Source: Pythium myriotylum | Lineage: Eukaryota; Oomycota; Peronosporomycetes; Pythiales; Pythiaceae | Assembly: GCA_023091665.1 (NCBI GenBank) | Contig: JALJCQ010000007.1 | Span: 496,001 to 560,000, forward strand | Length of the DNA: 64,000 nt | Direction: 5' to 3' | Part shown: one piece after another, positions 9,603 through 19,872 of the stretch | How positions within the stretch are numbered: the first letter of the stretch is position 1 | Layout: each line of letters begins with the position of its first letter | Translations under genes and position numbers: made by a program | The notes under the pieces: model-generated | Told to the model about the DNA's origin: nothing | What the model saw: only the letters and a program-made list of their open reading frames with translations | Database searches by the model: none

Positions 9603-10830
9603 TTAGGCACGAGCACACGTCCGAATGTTACGCCCAATTTCTCCGCTATTCCCACACCTGGTGCCTTTCTTTGCCGTGGTTCCTCCATCCTCGCCCTGGC
9701 CCCGGATCCGCTTAGTCTTGTTTCTACCAACATTTGTCAGATCTTGTACCGGCGGCAAAGTTTGATCCATAGTGATGGATGCCGGCGGGACAAGCTCAAC
9801 ACCGCCGTTTGCGCCACAACCATAGCCTTCCAGGAAATTCTCGATGAAATAACATTCATCACACACGTCGTATATCTTCTCTGGAGTTTTAGCGCTTGCT
9901 AAAGCGGCGGCGTAGTGGCGACATGGAAGACCGTACTGCCGAATGAACGGGCACGTGCAAGTCCTGGCACTCAAATCGACTCGGTGTTGTACATTTTGGA
10001 CGTGGATGCTGCGAGCAAATGCGACATTTTCATTCTTCTGCAAAACCGTGTAATCACCGACCTGGCTGCGTTCTTCCTCGACTTTGTTTTGAGCGTAAGG
10101 CGTCAAAATGTGGCCTTCTTCCACCCACGTCCTTCCCAACTTCTCGTTTTGTACTGCATCCTTCATAAAGTTGTCCATGTAGTGCATCAAGAGTTGTAGC
10201 GGAAACATCTGCCTCGTCTTGATGGCCTTTCCGTTGGCGGACTCGTCGAAATTGGTTGTACGCCACCCGTAGAGTTTCACTCATTGGATTTCGTCAGGAT
10301 GCATAGCCCACTTCAACCGTGGAATACTAGCCACGTACTCAGCAATCGCGGGATGAGTGAGCTCCAGTGTAAATAACAGGGACCGAAATTCTTCCTGCGT
10401 CTGGGCAGCTTGGGTTCTGTAGACAATGCTTGTCAAGTCCGCCGGAACATTCCCCTTGAAGTTGCTCTTGATATTACCGACAATGTGTCGTGTGCAAAAA
10501 CGGAGTAGAAGACCGTGGCCGCCTTTCTCCAGAGCAGCGCAGAGACCGCGACCCCGATCGGAGAAAACCGGGACATTTTCGAGGGAGATTCCTGCTTGGC
10601 TAGCGTTGCGCAAGAACCAAGCGCAGTTGTCTTCGTCTTCCGACTTGCAGAGACCGAGGGCTAAGATGACGTTGTTGTTGTTGCCGTTGCGACCGACCAA
10701 AACCAACATGGTTTCACAAAACACCCCATGCTTCATAAACGTGCCGTCGATGCCGAGTACCTTCTGACCGTGCGTGCAGACGGCTCTCGACAATGACGTC
10801 GTGATCCAAGCGATGAGTGCATTCCCTTGT
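9603..10830 (-). pseudogene. MULE transposase remnant 1 (MULE domain and SWIM finger), one in-frame TGA
   Basis: The MULE catalytic domain is readable from about 10820: LGIDGTFMKH, then SEDEDNCAWFL, FSDRGRGLCAAL and CTRHIVGN. After the domain the frame meets a single TGA at 10281-10283, in HPDEIQ(stop)VKLYGWRTTN, and continues without shift into a region with a SWIM zinc finger (CTCP, then LPCRHYAAAL) and a basic tail ending at 9603. The stop most likely replaces a Trp or Arg codon. Upstream of about 10830 the frame is closed by another TGA and no N-terminal DNA-binding domain is seen, so the copy is also 5'-truncated or has an unrecognised upstream exon. Intact homologues are cut-and-paste transposases of Mutator-like elements. 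Terminal inverted repeats were not found. Confidence 0.75.
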
Positions 10831-11189
10831 CAGGTGGCGGTGATCAATTTCCTCGCGGACGTGCGATTTCGTCGGTGGCGGATCCACCGACTATCACGGA
10901 TCCATTAGCGACAGAGACTCGAGTCCGCGATGTTGGTGTCGGTGGCGCGTCGCCGTACGCCTTCTCGACGAATCGGTACAAGTCACATGTGAGCTGCCAT
11001 AGCTTGAGCCTGGTTGTCGCTGCTACTACCTGTATGGCTTAAGCCTATTGGCCCACCGAAGAGCTGTCGTGACTTGAGTCTGACATTGCCAAGTGCTTGC
11101 GAGTCTTGAGACCGCTGCCACTTCATATCATCGTGGATGTCTGCGTTTTATATAAAAATACATGCACATACGTACTACAACAAAGTATC
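10831..11189. other. Non-coding spacer
   Basis: I find no convincing coding sequence or repeat here. It may include the degraded 5' part of MULE remnant 1. Confidence 0.35.
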
Positions 11190-11776
11190 TCAGTTCCTCT
11201 GACGTCTTCTCCAACGTTGTTCTCTTTGCGCCCGCTGAAACTCTGCAGCGGCTTCAGCTGGTACGTGGTGCAAAGGCTCACGGATAGGTGTCCATCGCAG
11301 CAAAGCGTGTGGAATGCCATCCACATAGTCGATGTCGATGATCTCGTCGAATGGATAGTAAGGTTCCTGGACAGTGGAGGACTCGATGGTTAGATCGATG
11401 ACCTCCCCAGCTTCGTCTTCATCTTGAGGAATCACTGCTTCCGCACGACATGGCATGAGACATTGCCACGTCAGGTTCACCAGCTCACACATTTACCGTG
11501 ACGAATGCGCTTGTCGGTGCCGTCGTGTTTCCTACAGAAGCACTCAGGTAAGTGAACTATGACGAAACAGTGATTCGAATCATACCTCCATAATCCATTT
11601 CCTCCTCGTCGACGTCCACGGCATAGTTGTTCGGTGCTGTTGCCAAAGCATTATCCGTGTTCTCGTCAACTGAAGTAGTTTGAAACATCGTTAGACCACC
11701 AACGTTAGAATACAAGAGAGATGCGTCAACCACATACCTTGCGCGGCTTGTAGTTCTGGTTGATTCACTCGTTGCC

Positions 11777-11832
<56 letters not shown>

Positions 11833-12046
11833 CCACCCAGTCGTCGACAGTCTCAGCCGTGTAGGTTTCCATTGATGTGTTCATCAGAAATGCTTCTATG
11901 TGTGGGCGAACTTCATCTTCCTCGACGAAACCCATAGCAGCAAGTGCCGCGCGGAGCCGACCCATCGCCTGCCCATTTATGGTCACACTCGGTCTTTGGA
12001 TGATGATGGCGAGGCAGATACCACGAAATCTAGTGCGCGAGGTCAT
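11190..12046 (-). CDS. Small multi-exon gene of unknown function with chromo-like C-terminus; disrupted by a T50 run
   Basis: Exon 1 starts at ATG 12046 (MTSRTRFRG) and ends near 11738 (CAAG, then GTATGT). Introns at 11737-11670 (ends TTCAG) and 11585-11532 (ends TGTAG) are well formed. Frames join as VDENTDNALAT and then GNTTAPTSAF. A further intron starting near 11496 or 11489 must lead to the last exon, which holds a VIDLT motif (like a SUMO-interacting motif) and a chromo-like end (DEIIDIDYVDG, then ALLRW). I could not place that last junction. Between WVEG and LRQRVNQPE the coding strand carries 50 T; a natural GGTTTGCGG would keep the frame, so the run looks like an expansion or an error. 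I do not recognise the family. Confidence 0.4.
11779..11828. repeat. Poly(A) tract on + strand, 50 nt
   Basis: An unbroken run of 50 A (T on the minus strand) interrupts the exon of the gene at 11190-12046. No target duplication or retroposed sequence flanks it, so it is more likely slippage expansion or an assembly fault than a retroposon tail. Confidence 0.9.
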
Positions 12047-12073
12047 TGGTAGTGTTAGCGGTCGATGTGCCAA

Positions 12074-12726
12074 TCAACAGTGCTGCATCTTACATCTACG
12101 CGCGAGGTAGTTCGCGGCAAACAGGCTTCAAGCTCTGGTCAGCTCATAGAATCCGAGGACGGCGTAGCCTGAAAATATAGAATCAAAATCGAAGAACAAA
12201 ATGCATCAGAATGTGCGAATCAGCATGGCGACGTACCGTACTAATCAAAATTGAGCGCACTTGAGGCCAACCGGTGGCGCTCGCGTCGTGACGATGCTGG
12301 GAGAGTTGGTATCTGTCACACTTCTCTCACTTGGCTAGCTGTGTTGCAAATGCGGTGTTAATCCCAGCGAGGACTGGACGGGTCTTGAGATCGGGAGGTC
12401 GCAAAGGACACGTCTAGATTTATGTGAGAGTGGTCGCCCTGTACGATTCGCCCTCGTTGCGTTGGCGTTGGTGGAGCTGGGATTCCTTCAACCTGAGTAG
12501 AAGTGCTCGAGACACGGTGCCAACCCCAGCGTGGACTGGATCTAGGCTGGTGAATCCCAACTGGGACACTGTTTGTCTATTCTTGTACCGTACATGAGAG
12601 CAGTCGGGGTTTTTGTGTCGAACGCTGTCTTTGTGGAGGTGTGGGTTCGTCATGCACCCCGTATCCTTGGTCGACAATGGTGTTGTTGGTGTGGGCAAAC
12701 GAAACCGGTCGGTCTTGTTCGGTGTT
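12074..12726. other. Non-coding spacer
   Basis: There are no frames with recognisable content. It lies between the 3' end of MULE remnant 2 and the small multi-exon gene, and may contain a MULE terminus that I could not define. Confidence 0.35.
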
Positions 12727-14897
12727 TTAATGTTGCCAAACATGGGTTGGGATCGGATCGTGAGGATAGTGGTGTGTGCTTCGCGGTGAGAGCGCATCGA
12801 CGTGATGTTGTGGTTGTAGTGGCGTTGCTAGAGCTGGACGTTGATAGGGGTGGAAGCGTTCGAATCGACTATTCTCACGAGGCTGATCGCCGTAAGATCG
12901 AAACGAGGGCTGGGATTCACGTTGAGATGCGAGCATTGCCGTGTTTCGTCTCGTGGATACGACTGAATGTCGTTCGACTTGATCATGTTGAGTCGGAGGA
13001 TGGATCTGGACGTCCAAACTGCGTGACTGAGATAACGTTTGCGCGCTAGCATTAGCCTTGCACCGTACCGAGCGATCGAAGATCTTCAACGGCTCGCCCA
13101 ATGCGCCAAGATCAAAGCAATGTTGAGCAATCAGCAGGTGAGCGCACACGTTGAGCTTGGCGAAGTATCTACAATAACAATGGCGACGATGATAACCCAT
13201 CACCCATCCTTGCTGAGGCATATCCAAGGAATGCATGCGCCAAAGCGACCACGACACGGCTTGCCTGTACAACTGGGCCCCCTTCGCTTTTTCAGCATCA
13301 GCCTTGACTCCTTTGTCCGAACTACTTGCAGCTTTCTTTGGTACTTCAACATTCTTGTCAAATGAGTCCGTGAATGAACCTGCAATCGATGTGTCGGTGT
13401 CGTTGCGATTGACATTTCATGTGTACTTGACGAGCACTCGAGTGTCACCGACAATCTGACTGCACGTGGTTTGGTTGGAGGCGACCATTTTCTTTGCTGC
13501 TGCGATCACATCTGAAGTTGGTTGGGGTTCGTAGTCAGGGTCAACCGGAGGTATCGGCTGGTGTGATTCCACAAGCTCGCTCAGCGTTTGCAGGAGTCTT
13601 GTCATGTGAAACTTGTGCCGACGAGTATATCGCTTCATCGCGGTGTTGTAAACTTCATATGGATTGTTGGTCGTTGCGTGACCTGGTGGTGAGTGGTACG
13701 CTTGCCATCACCAAAATGGCTCGGACAACCACTGTTGCTTGAAGTAATCAGTGAACACCTTCAGCTCGGTGTTTTGATACCAACGATGCAGCACTTGATC
13801 TCGAACGGCAAAGAACTCCGTGAAGTGCATGTCCATGATGTCGGTCATGATCATCTGTCGAATAGGCGGACGGAAGTGTGTTGTGCGCTTGCGAACGTTG
13901 TATAACACATGAAAGAAACACATCAATACCGTCGCGTTCCTAAACGTTGAGGCCGACTGGAAGCCATTGATTTGAGCTTGATCTGCATCACCCATAATTG
14001 CGGTTACGTGCATCGTACACTCGCGCATCTCCCATACAAGGTCTTCCAGAGTTTGAAAGTACAGGCGGTACTCTCGTTGCGTTCGTTGACTCACCACGAA
14101 CAACGCCGCGATCTGGTAACTTCTCCCGTTATCAGTCACACCGCACGTGATGACAGGGTGTGAGAAATCACTCAGCTTGAACGTGGCATCGGCGTGGAAG
14201 ACTGAGAATCGTGTCCCGTCAGTGTAGCGCGGCACGTTGTCAATCAGTGCTGGTGAGGTGACTCCAAGTACAAATGGATCGTCATCAGTGCCACGCACAA
14301 CGTAGGCGTGGCCGTTGAATGTTCGTCTGGGCGCGAACACGAACGCTGAGTAAGGTTGACGTTCCGCACTTTTGGTATACGCTCGACCAGCCACAAACGC
14401 CTGGATAGCTTCAATCGTGTTCCGGTGCCCATCTTCGGAACAAATGCGCTTCAGTGCGTTCACAATCTGGTCAAATTCAGGCCAGCCACGCACAGGTTCT
14501 GGTATCAAGGCGTGGTTCCTTAGACGCATCTCGATAGCCTTTGGTGGGTCTTCTGTTTGGAAAAAAAGGTCTTCATTGCCTTCGTGATTCGTGCTCGATG
14601 GTTTCCGAGGCATGGAAGTGCACCACGGCTGTAAGCCGCATCATTCACGAGCACCACAAATGTTCCAGCACCAGTGCAGTGACGCACCTTCCAAACCACG
14701 GAGCACTTTCGCGCATCACTGCAGGTCTCGCTGGTGCAACGAATTCGTCGTTCGATTGAAACGTGATCACCACCGCAGACGGTACACGTGTTCTTGCCGT
14801 CCTTGTAGAGGACGGTAGAGCAGCACATCTCTTGATCGCGATATGCCTCGAAGGCATCTTCCGATGCGAGACTCTTGATGATGGTCCACCCGTACAT
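12727..14897 (-). pseudogene. MULE transposase remnant 2 (FLYWCH-like finger, MULE domain, SWIM finger), one frameshift and two in-frame TGA
   Basis: It is a homologue of the split MULE at 19.4/44-46 kb. The start at 14897 (MYGWTIIKSL) aligns with MTIQWTSIGS of that copy. The N-terminal zinc-binding domain reads CCSTVLY, CTVCGGDH, ERRIRC, SETC and WKVRHC. A frameshift lies in the T7 run at 14561-14567. Then come the catalytic domain (HADATFKLSDF, VITCGVTD, MGDADQAQ, CFFHVLYNVRKR), a TGA at 13708-13710 where the homologue has Arg (FW-stop-WQ against YWRWQ), the HATTNNPYEVYN region, a second TGA at 13417-13419, and a SWIM-type finger (CYCRYF, then VCAH). The frame is otherwise continuous to 12727. 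Only three point lesions break it, so it is a young pseudogene or contains sequencing errors. Confidence 0.8.
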
Positions 14898-15206
14898 CCT
14901 GCGCGCTATCTGGACGTTCTCGATGCGTCCCGAGGCCAAATTGGGCGCCACCCTTCCTTCTCCACCAGGAACAGCTGTCTAAAAATTAGGTAGCGTACAT
15001 TAATTATGCTTTAGTGTAGACCACATAGTTTTCGTCTCGAATGTGGACACGTCGTCGCTGATGTGACAAATACAGGCCGTTTTCAATACGCCTGTCTCTT
15101 TCCTGTGAAGATGACATGAATTCCTGTGATTCCGATCCACTGCCAGGATATTTTGTGATTCCACCAATAATTTTGTGAAGAAGTCACGCAAATGTGTGAT
15201 TCGACC

Positions 15207-17090
15207 CTAAAAGATTGTGACTAAAATCACCTCTCTCCAGTGACCACATCGAGCAAGAGACATCTTCCACGCCGTGTGCTTCAACTTCCTCGCCTCGATC
15301 GCCATCAACTTCAACTTCCCCAACACGGTCAACGTGTTCTCCACTCCATTTCCAACGTTGCCGTGACCTTCAACGTTGACCGTGGCTGCTCGTGTAGTAT
15401 GGGTGTCTTGTTGAGTTGATATTGGTGTGGCTGATGCGTTCGAGGTGGCCTTCACTAACTCGCGCTGTCGACTGCGCCTGTCGCACGTTCTGATATTGTG
15501 ACCCCTCTCTCCGCATTTGGAACAAATCACAGGGGACTCGGCCCTCGGTATCTCGCCGCGCGATCGGGTCGGCACTGTCTTTGGTCGGTCAGCCGCTCTA
15601 TACGAGACTGGTGGAAGTGTGACTCCGTCTTTCTTGCACTTGCTGACGCCAATGGGTACAATGTAGTGTTGAAGAGCTTGAGATACAGTCCTGCGCCTGT
15701 ACAAAGGTGAGACGTGCTTCAGGAACTGAAAACGCCGCTGGAGACAGACAGCCATTGCATGGACACATGGGTACCGAAGTTCTTGCCACACCTTGCAGCT
15801 ACATCGAGGTCGACGACCCGAAATGTACCGTTCTCACGTTGCACCTCGAAGAGGTTGCCGTTTCCCGGAATGACTAATCGTCCCCTTGCAGATGGTTGGA
15901 TCTTCTTGAGTTCCGTCTCTACCCAAGAGACAACGTCAAGCTCTTCGGCAACAGCGCATCTATCGCGTAGCTTTCCCATCCTCTCCATAGTTCTACGCGT
16001 CACATGAACGAACACTGCAAAGTGGGCAAGCTGATGGTCCTTTCCGATCCAGTTGTTCATAGACTCGGCGGCGTTCGATGTGACGATGCTGAATCTTGGA
16101 ACCGAAAACTGCGCAGTAACCCACTTTGACATGTCTGTGCCAACCAAATACGCACGCACACCGGAATGTAGCCCGTCGATCACAGAGAGGCAATCTTCGA
16201 CCTCTTCTGCAACGGCTGCTGTGGCGAGAGCGTGGATCTCTTTGTTCATTTTGACGTGGAACTTGCTCTAAACGTTCCGCTCGATGTGGACAGAGCAATA
16301 GGAGTGATGGACATCAGAGAGTTGGACCTGAACCGCTGGAATGAGTCCTTTTTCTCGGTCGCTGACGACCACAAGCTGAGCAACAGACTTGAGATGGGGC
16401 ATGCCCTCGATTACAGCTTCAAGGAACCAGCTCCAATCCAGGCTGTTCTCTTCACGGTTTTAAATTTTCGAAGCCCGCAATAACAATGTCAAAGTTTCCA
16501 GTGACGACCGAAGCCACATACAACGTTCCTTTAGCTTTCGTCTTCAGATGACACGCGTCGAGAGCAAGTACAGGGAGCGTATATTGGATGACCGTGTCGA
16601 AGGCTTCGTGTACAACACAGGCGCGGCTGAAGTGGTTCTGTTCGTCACGTTCGAACCTGGTTGCCGTACCGGTGTTGCACGCCCTTAAACGATCCAACCA
16701 GTCACTGATGAGTATATAGCTGTCCTATACGTGTAGCGTCGCGGCTTCAAGAACCGCTCTTCGGGCTTTCCGCACCATGTGACCTGAGACATCGAGGCTG
16801 TGCTCCTTCAGTAGATGTCGCTTTAGCTCAGATGCAGACGCTCTGTTCTCGGTCAGCTCCATGTGTTTCTTTACAATCGGAAAGATGACACTGAGAGACA
16901 CAGTTGATGTATTGCGCTTTCTGTGAAGATTTTTCTCGACAAAAACCATAGTGTTTGTCGATCAGCTTGGTGATGTACACCTCACTCTCGTCCTTTTTCT
17001 TGTTCGCGAGGACAAGGAACGGGCAGTCAACGTGTTCAGAGCAGAGAACCTTCAGTCGCCGCTTGGAATTCGTTGGCTTCACGTTCCCAC
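15207..17090 (-). pseudogene. MULE transposase remnant 3 (MuDR-type N-domain, MULE domain, SWIM, zinc knuckle), heavily broken
   Basis: The pieces in order are: RRLKVLCSEHVDCPFLVL (MuDR-like DNA-binding domain, from about 17080), LALDACHLKTKAKGTLYV and GNFDIVIAGF (start of the catalytic domain, to about 16455), VVVSDREKGLIPAV and CSVHIERNV followed by TAG at 16268-16270, SNAAESMNNWI, then a SWIM finger CSCKVW/LRYPCVHAM reached by a frameshift near 15810, and a CCHC knuckle CSKCGERGHNIRTC. It ends at 15207. At least four frame changes plus the TAG mean it cannot make a full product. It belongs to a lineage different from remnants 1 and 2 because of the zinc knuckle and motif wording. Confidence 0.7.
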
Positions 17091-17164
17091 ACCCAATTTA
17101 AGCGAGGGGTCTGTTAACTGCCAAGCGGAGAAGAGACATGGAGTCGAACGCCTTTCCCTCAGCT

Positions 17165-18845
17165 AGTTCTTCGCTGGAGACTTCCATGGTGCTGGTAGAG
17201 TATCCTGTGTTATGGTGCGGGCGACCGACTCGTCGTTGAAGTTCTTCCTACCCAATGTACCCATTATTAGATCCGGATGTAGCCATCTAACCCGCCAAAA
17301 ATGTCTAAGGTACCAAATTGTAATTAAAAAGTTTGAAGGCTATTGATTAGCAATGGTTAACCATTCTAGGGTACCGATTAGCAATTTCCCCATAAAATAG
17401 CCTATAAACTTGCAATTTTGTGAGGTTTTATTACAAAGGCGGTAGGTTTTCGGGAAACTTCATCTGTTGCAATTCCAGAACGTGTAAATTCTACATCATC
17501 TGGAAGGTTTAACTTGATTAATGTACCCACCCATTCCTTGTTTGCAGGGAGGTGATTGCAGAGGGGTTAAAACCAGTACCTAAACCATTAAAAATGGTTA
17601 TTAATTGGGTGTGTCTACCGTCACCAACCTGTGGATTTACTTGTGTTCGTGAGACAACACCAGGATCCTGAGTGTGCTCATCCGACAAACCAAACGTCGT
17701 GGAACCCCCCCCCCCCCCTATGAGATGAGGTGGTGCAGGAATAGGCGGAAACGACCGCACAATTATGCTGGTGATTCTGTTCGAAAATACGCAGACATCA
17801 TCTAGTTTTGACATGGATGCAATCAGCCCAGATCAGTGCACTAGAAGTCTGAGCTGCGGCATTAGCACGTCCACGTGTAAGGCGCACGAGAGCAACTTGG
17901 CTGTCATCAGCAAATGGCTCAGAATCACACAGACCAACCACTGGATCTTTTTTAATGCCAGTGATAATATTGACTTCGACGTGTTCGGCTCGTTCCTGTC
18001 CGCACGCACCATTTTCATACTGCTTTCACAAACAGCTGGGTTACAGGTCAGTCACTTCTCGACTGAGGCTGCATGATTGTCATCACAACGGTTGTCACGC
18101 AATCAATTGGGGCGCATCAACTTGGACAATGATTGCGAACGAAATTCGACGTATCGAACATTACAGACTCATGGATGCGTTCTCAAGAAGCATCATGTGG
18201 AGAAGTGTTCATTGATTAGATATACGTTATCTTGTAAACAATCCTGAGGGATCGAGGCTTGAGAGCAAAGAGCGGCAGACGGTCACAGGTTATACTTCGT
18301 ATCATGGCCTCCGCACGGGACGAGTTTGATGCACGACGACACGCCTACGTGGACAAAGACATTGTCAGACTAAATGGCAGAGCGTCGACCGACACCACAG
18401 GGGGTTCACTGTAAGACTCACAGCACCTGCAATGACGATAACGCAACTCTGTCTCCGAGTCGATACCATGAACAGACAGCCAACCGGAACGCGATAGGCA
18501 CCACCACCGCACCATCAAGATCGGCAGCACCAGCGGCTCCTGCAGGCCACCTTGCCTCAGGTCGGCACGAGAACGTGCCTACCTTGCACAGTATGACTAA
18601 AATGAACCTTCTTCCAGAATCAAATCTCGACGCGCGCACAGCCACCGCCACAGTCACCGCAGGCTTGTCACGAGCGGGGAAAACACATCCTTGGGTAACA
18701 CTCGACGTTGGAGAGCACGTCCTTGATGTCAGTCTTTGTGGTATTGGCCTTCACGAGGTGAAAGGAGAAATGGGACTGCCGGTCGGCACGATCCATCGAA
18801 AGGTATGGCCTCTCCTGAGTTTGGCGGGAAGGGAAGAGTGTGCAC
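17165..18845. other. Non-coding stretch with a poly(C) tract
   Basis: There is no gene I can support. A C14 run sits at 17705-17718. Short frames at 17765-18076 and 18374-18886 (+) have no recognisable domain and biased composition, so I leave them uncalled. Confidence 0.4.
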
Positions 18846-18984
18846 CCAAATCTTCAGATTGCTGGTCAACTTGGCAAAATCAATGATGATGCCAAGTTGG
18901 TCAGCACTCTAAAGATTTGGAAACGTGGATTGGGTGAAAGCTCCCCATGAGATTATCATTGCGAGCTTTCACCCAATCCACGTT
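18846..18984. repeat. Two adjacent inverted-repeat hairpins
   Basis: Hairpin 1 has a 30-bp imperfect arm at 18846-18875 (CCAAATCTTCAGATTGCTGG...) pairing with 18891-18920. Hairpin 2 has a 21-bp perfect arm, AACGTGGATTGGGTGAAAGC plus T, at 18922-18942, pairing with 18964-18984. The loops are 15 and 21 nt. They sit about 425 bp 5' of the split MULE start. They may be termini of small non-autonomous transposons or a structured RNA; the sequence does not decide. Confidence 0.75.
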
Positions 18985-19408
18985 GCCTTTTCTTACTTCC
19001 CTGGCTGCGATTGGCGGACTCGAAGTTGGAGATTCAGTGAGATCCTCGATCTGTGCTGGATCATCCCTCCGGATATTATTCCACAACATTGAGCAGGAGT
19101 CTAAGTCAATATCATACGTGTTTTGGTACGTCATCAAACGTTTCCGGATCAACACCAATCAAAAATGGACAGCTGCAAAAAATGGACACTCCTTCAGACA
19201 CCATCAAACACATTTAGGCTCTCCAACAACCCTACCACGGGAAAACATTCGCATTTGGTGTGAACCACCTCACGCGAGAAAGCAAACCAGAATTAGTGTG
19301 ACCCACGTAACGAAGTGCAGACCTGGACACCACCTCCCACACCATTCACGAAACATCAGTCACAACGTGCAGCCCAACCCAGCTCCTCTCCGACGACCAC
19401 CACGCGCA

Positions 19409-19872
19409 ATGACAATTCAATGGACTAGCATCGGCTCGTTTAGTAATGAAGACGACTACACTAAATTCCGAGTGGAAAACTTTTGCTGCTCCATCATCTA
19501 CACGAAGCGATCTCTAGTGTGCGCTGTGTGTCCAGGGGGCCACGAGATGATTGAGCGACGTCTACGCTGCAACAGCGAAACATGCGACGCACGATTGGAC
19601 GGACAACATGGGTGTCCTGTCCGCTGGAAGGTGCGCATGTGCCCAGTGACGTCGATTTGGGTCGTCCAAACCAACGGTCTCGAGCATACACGAGGCTCCC
19701 AGTCCTGTGCTGTTCCACCTCGACCGATGATTACGCCGGCTGTACTTGACTTCATTGTACGTGAAGAGTACAAAGAGACTGCACCTCGAAACATTTGGAG
19801 CAACCTCTTGCGAGCGCCAGATGTAAAAGAGCCCGTACTCGGCTATCCGTCTCATACCCAAGTCCAGCGTTG
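19409..19872 (+). pseudogene. Split MULE transposase, N-terminal half (interrupted by retroelement A)
   Basis: ATG at 19409 (MTIQWTSIGSF). A zinc-binding domain follows (CCSIIY, CAVCPGGHE, ERRLRCNSETC, CPVRWKVRMC), then FIVREEYKETAPR and GYPSHTQVQR, where the retroelement LTR begins at 19873. The frame then runs on into LTR sequence and stops at 20041; those residues are spurious. The matching C-terminal half is at 46505-44392 on the other strand. After removing one copy of the 4-bp target duplication, 464 nt here plus 2110 nt there give 2574 nt, exactly 858 codons including the stop, in frame through QVQR-W-LRGSKNS. No other lesion is seen in either half, so the transposase was probably intact when the retroelement landed. 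Confidence 0.85.

Noticed and set aside
9037..9606. + strand gene with Cys-Ala-Lys heptads
   Set aside because: The only pattern is the 21-bp satellite; the rest has no recognisable content.
11779..11828. Poly(A) tail of a retroposed gene
   Set aside because: No processed gene on either side and no target duplication; coding frames lie on both sides of the run.
12420..13365. + and - frames over the MULE remnant 2 tail (12573-13049 and others)
   Set aside because: The minus frame ending at 12727 continues the MULE reading frame; the others are shadows.
18374..18886. 170-codon + frame
   Set aside because: Thr/Ala/Pro-rich, no domain, ends in a hairpin; not supportable.
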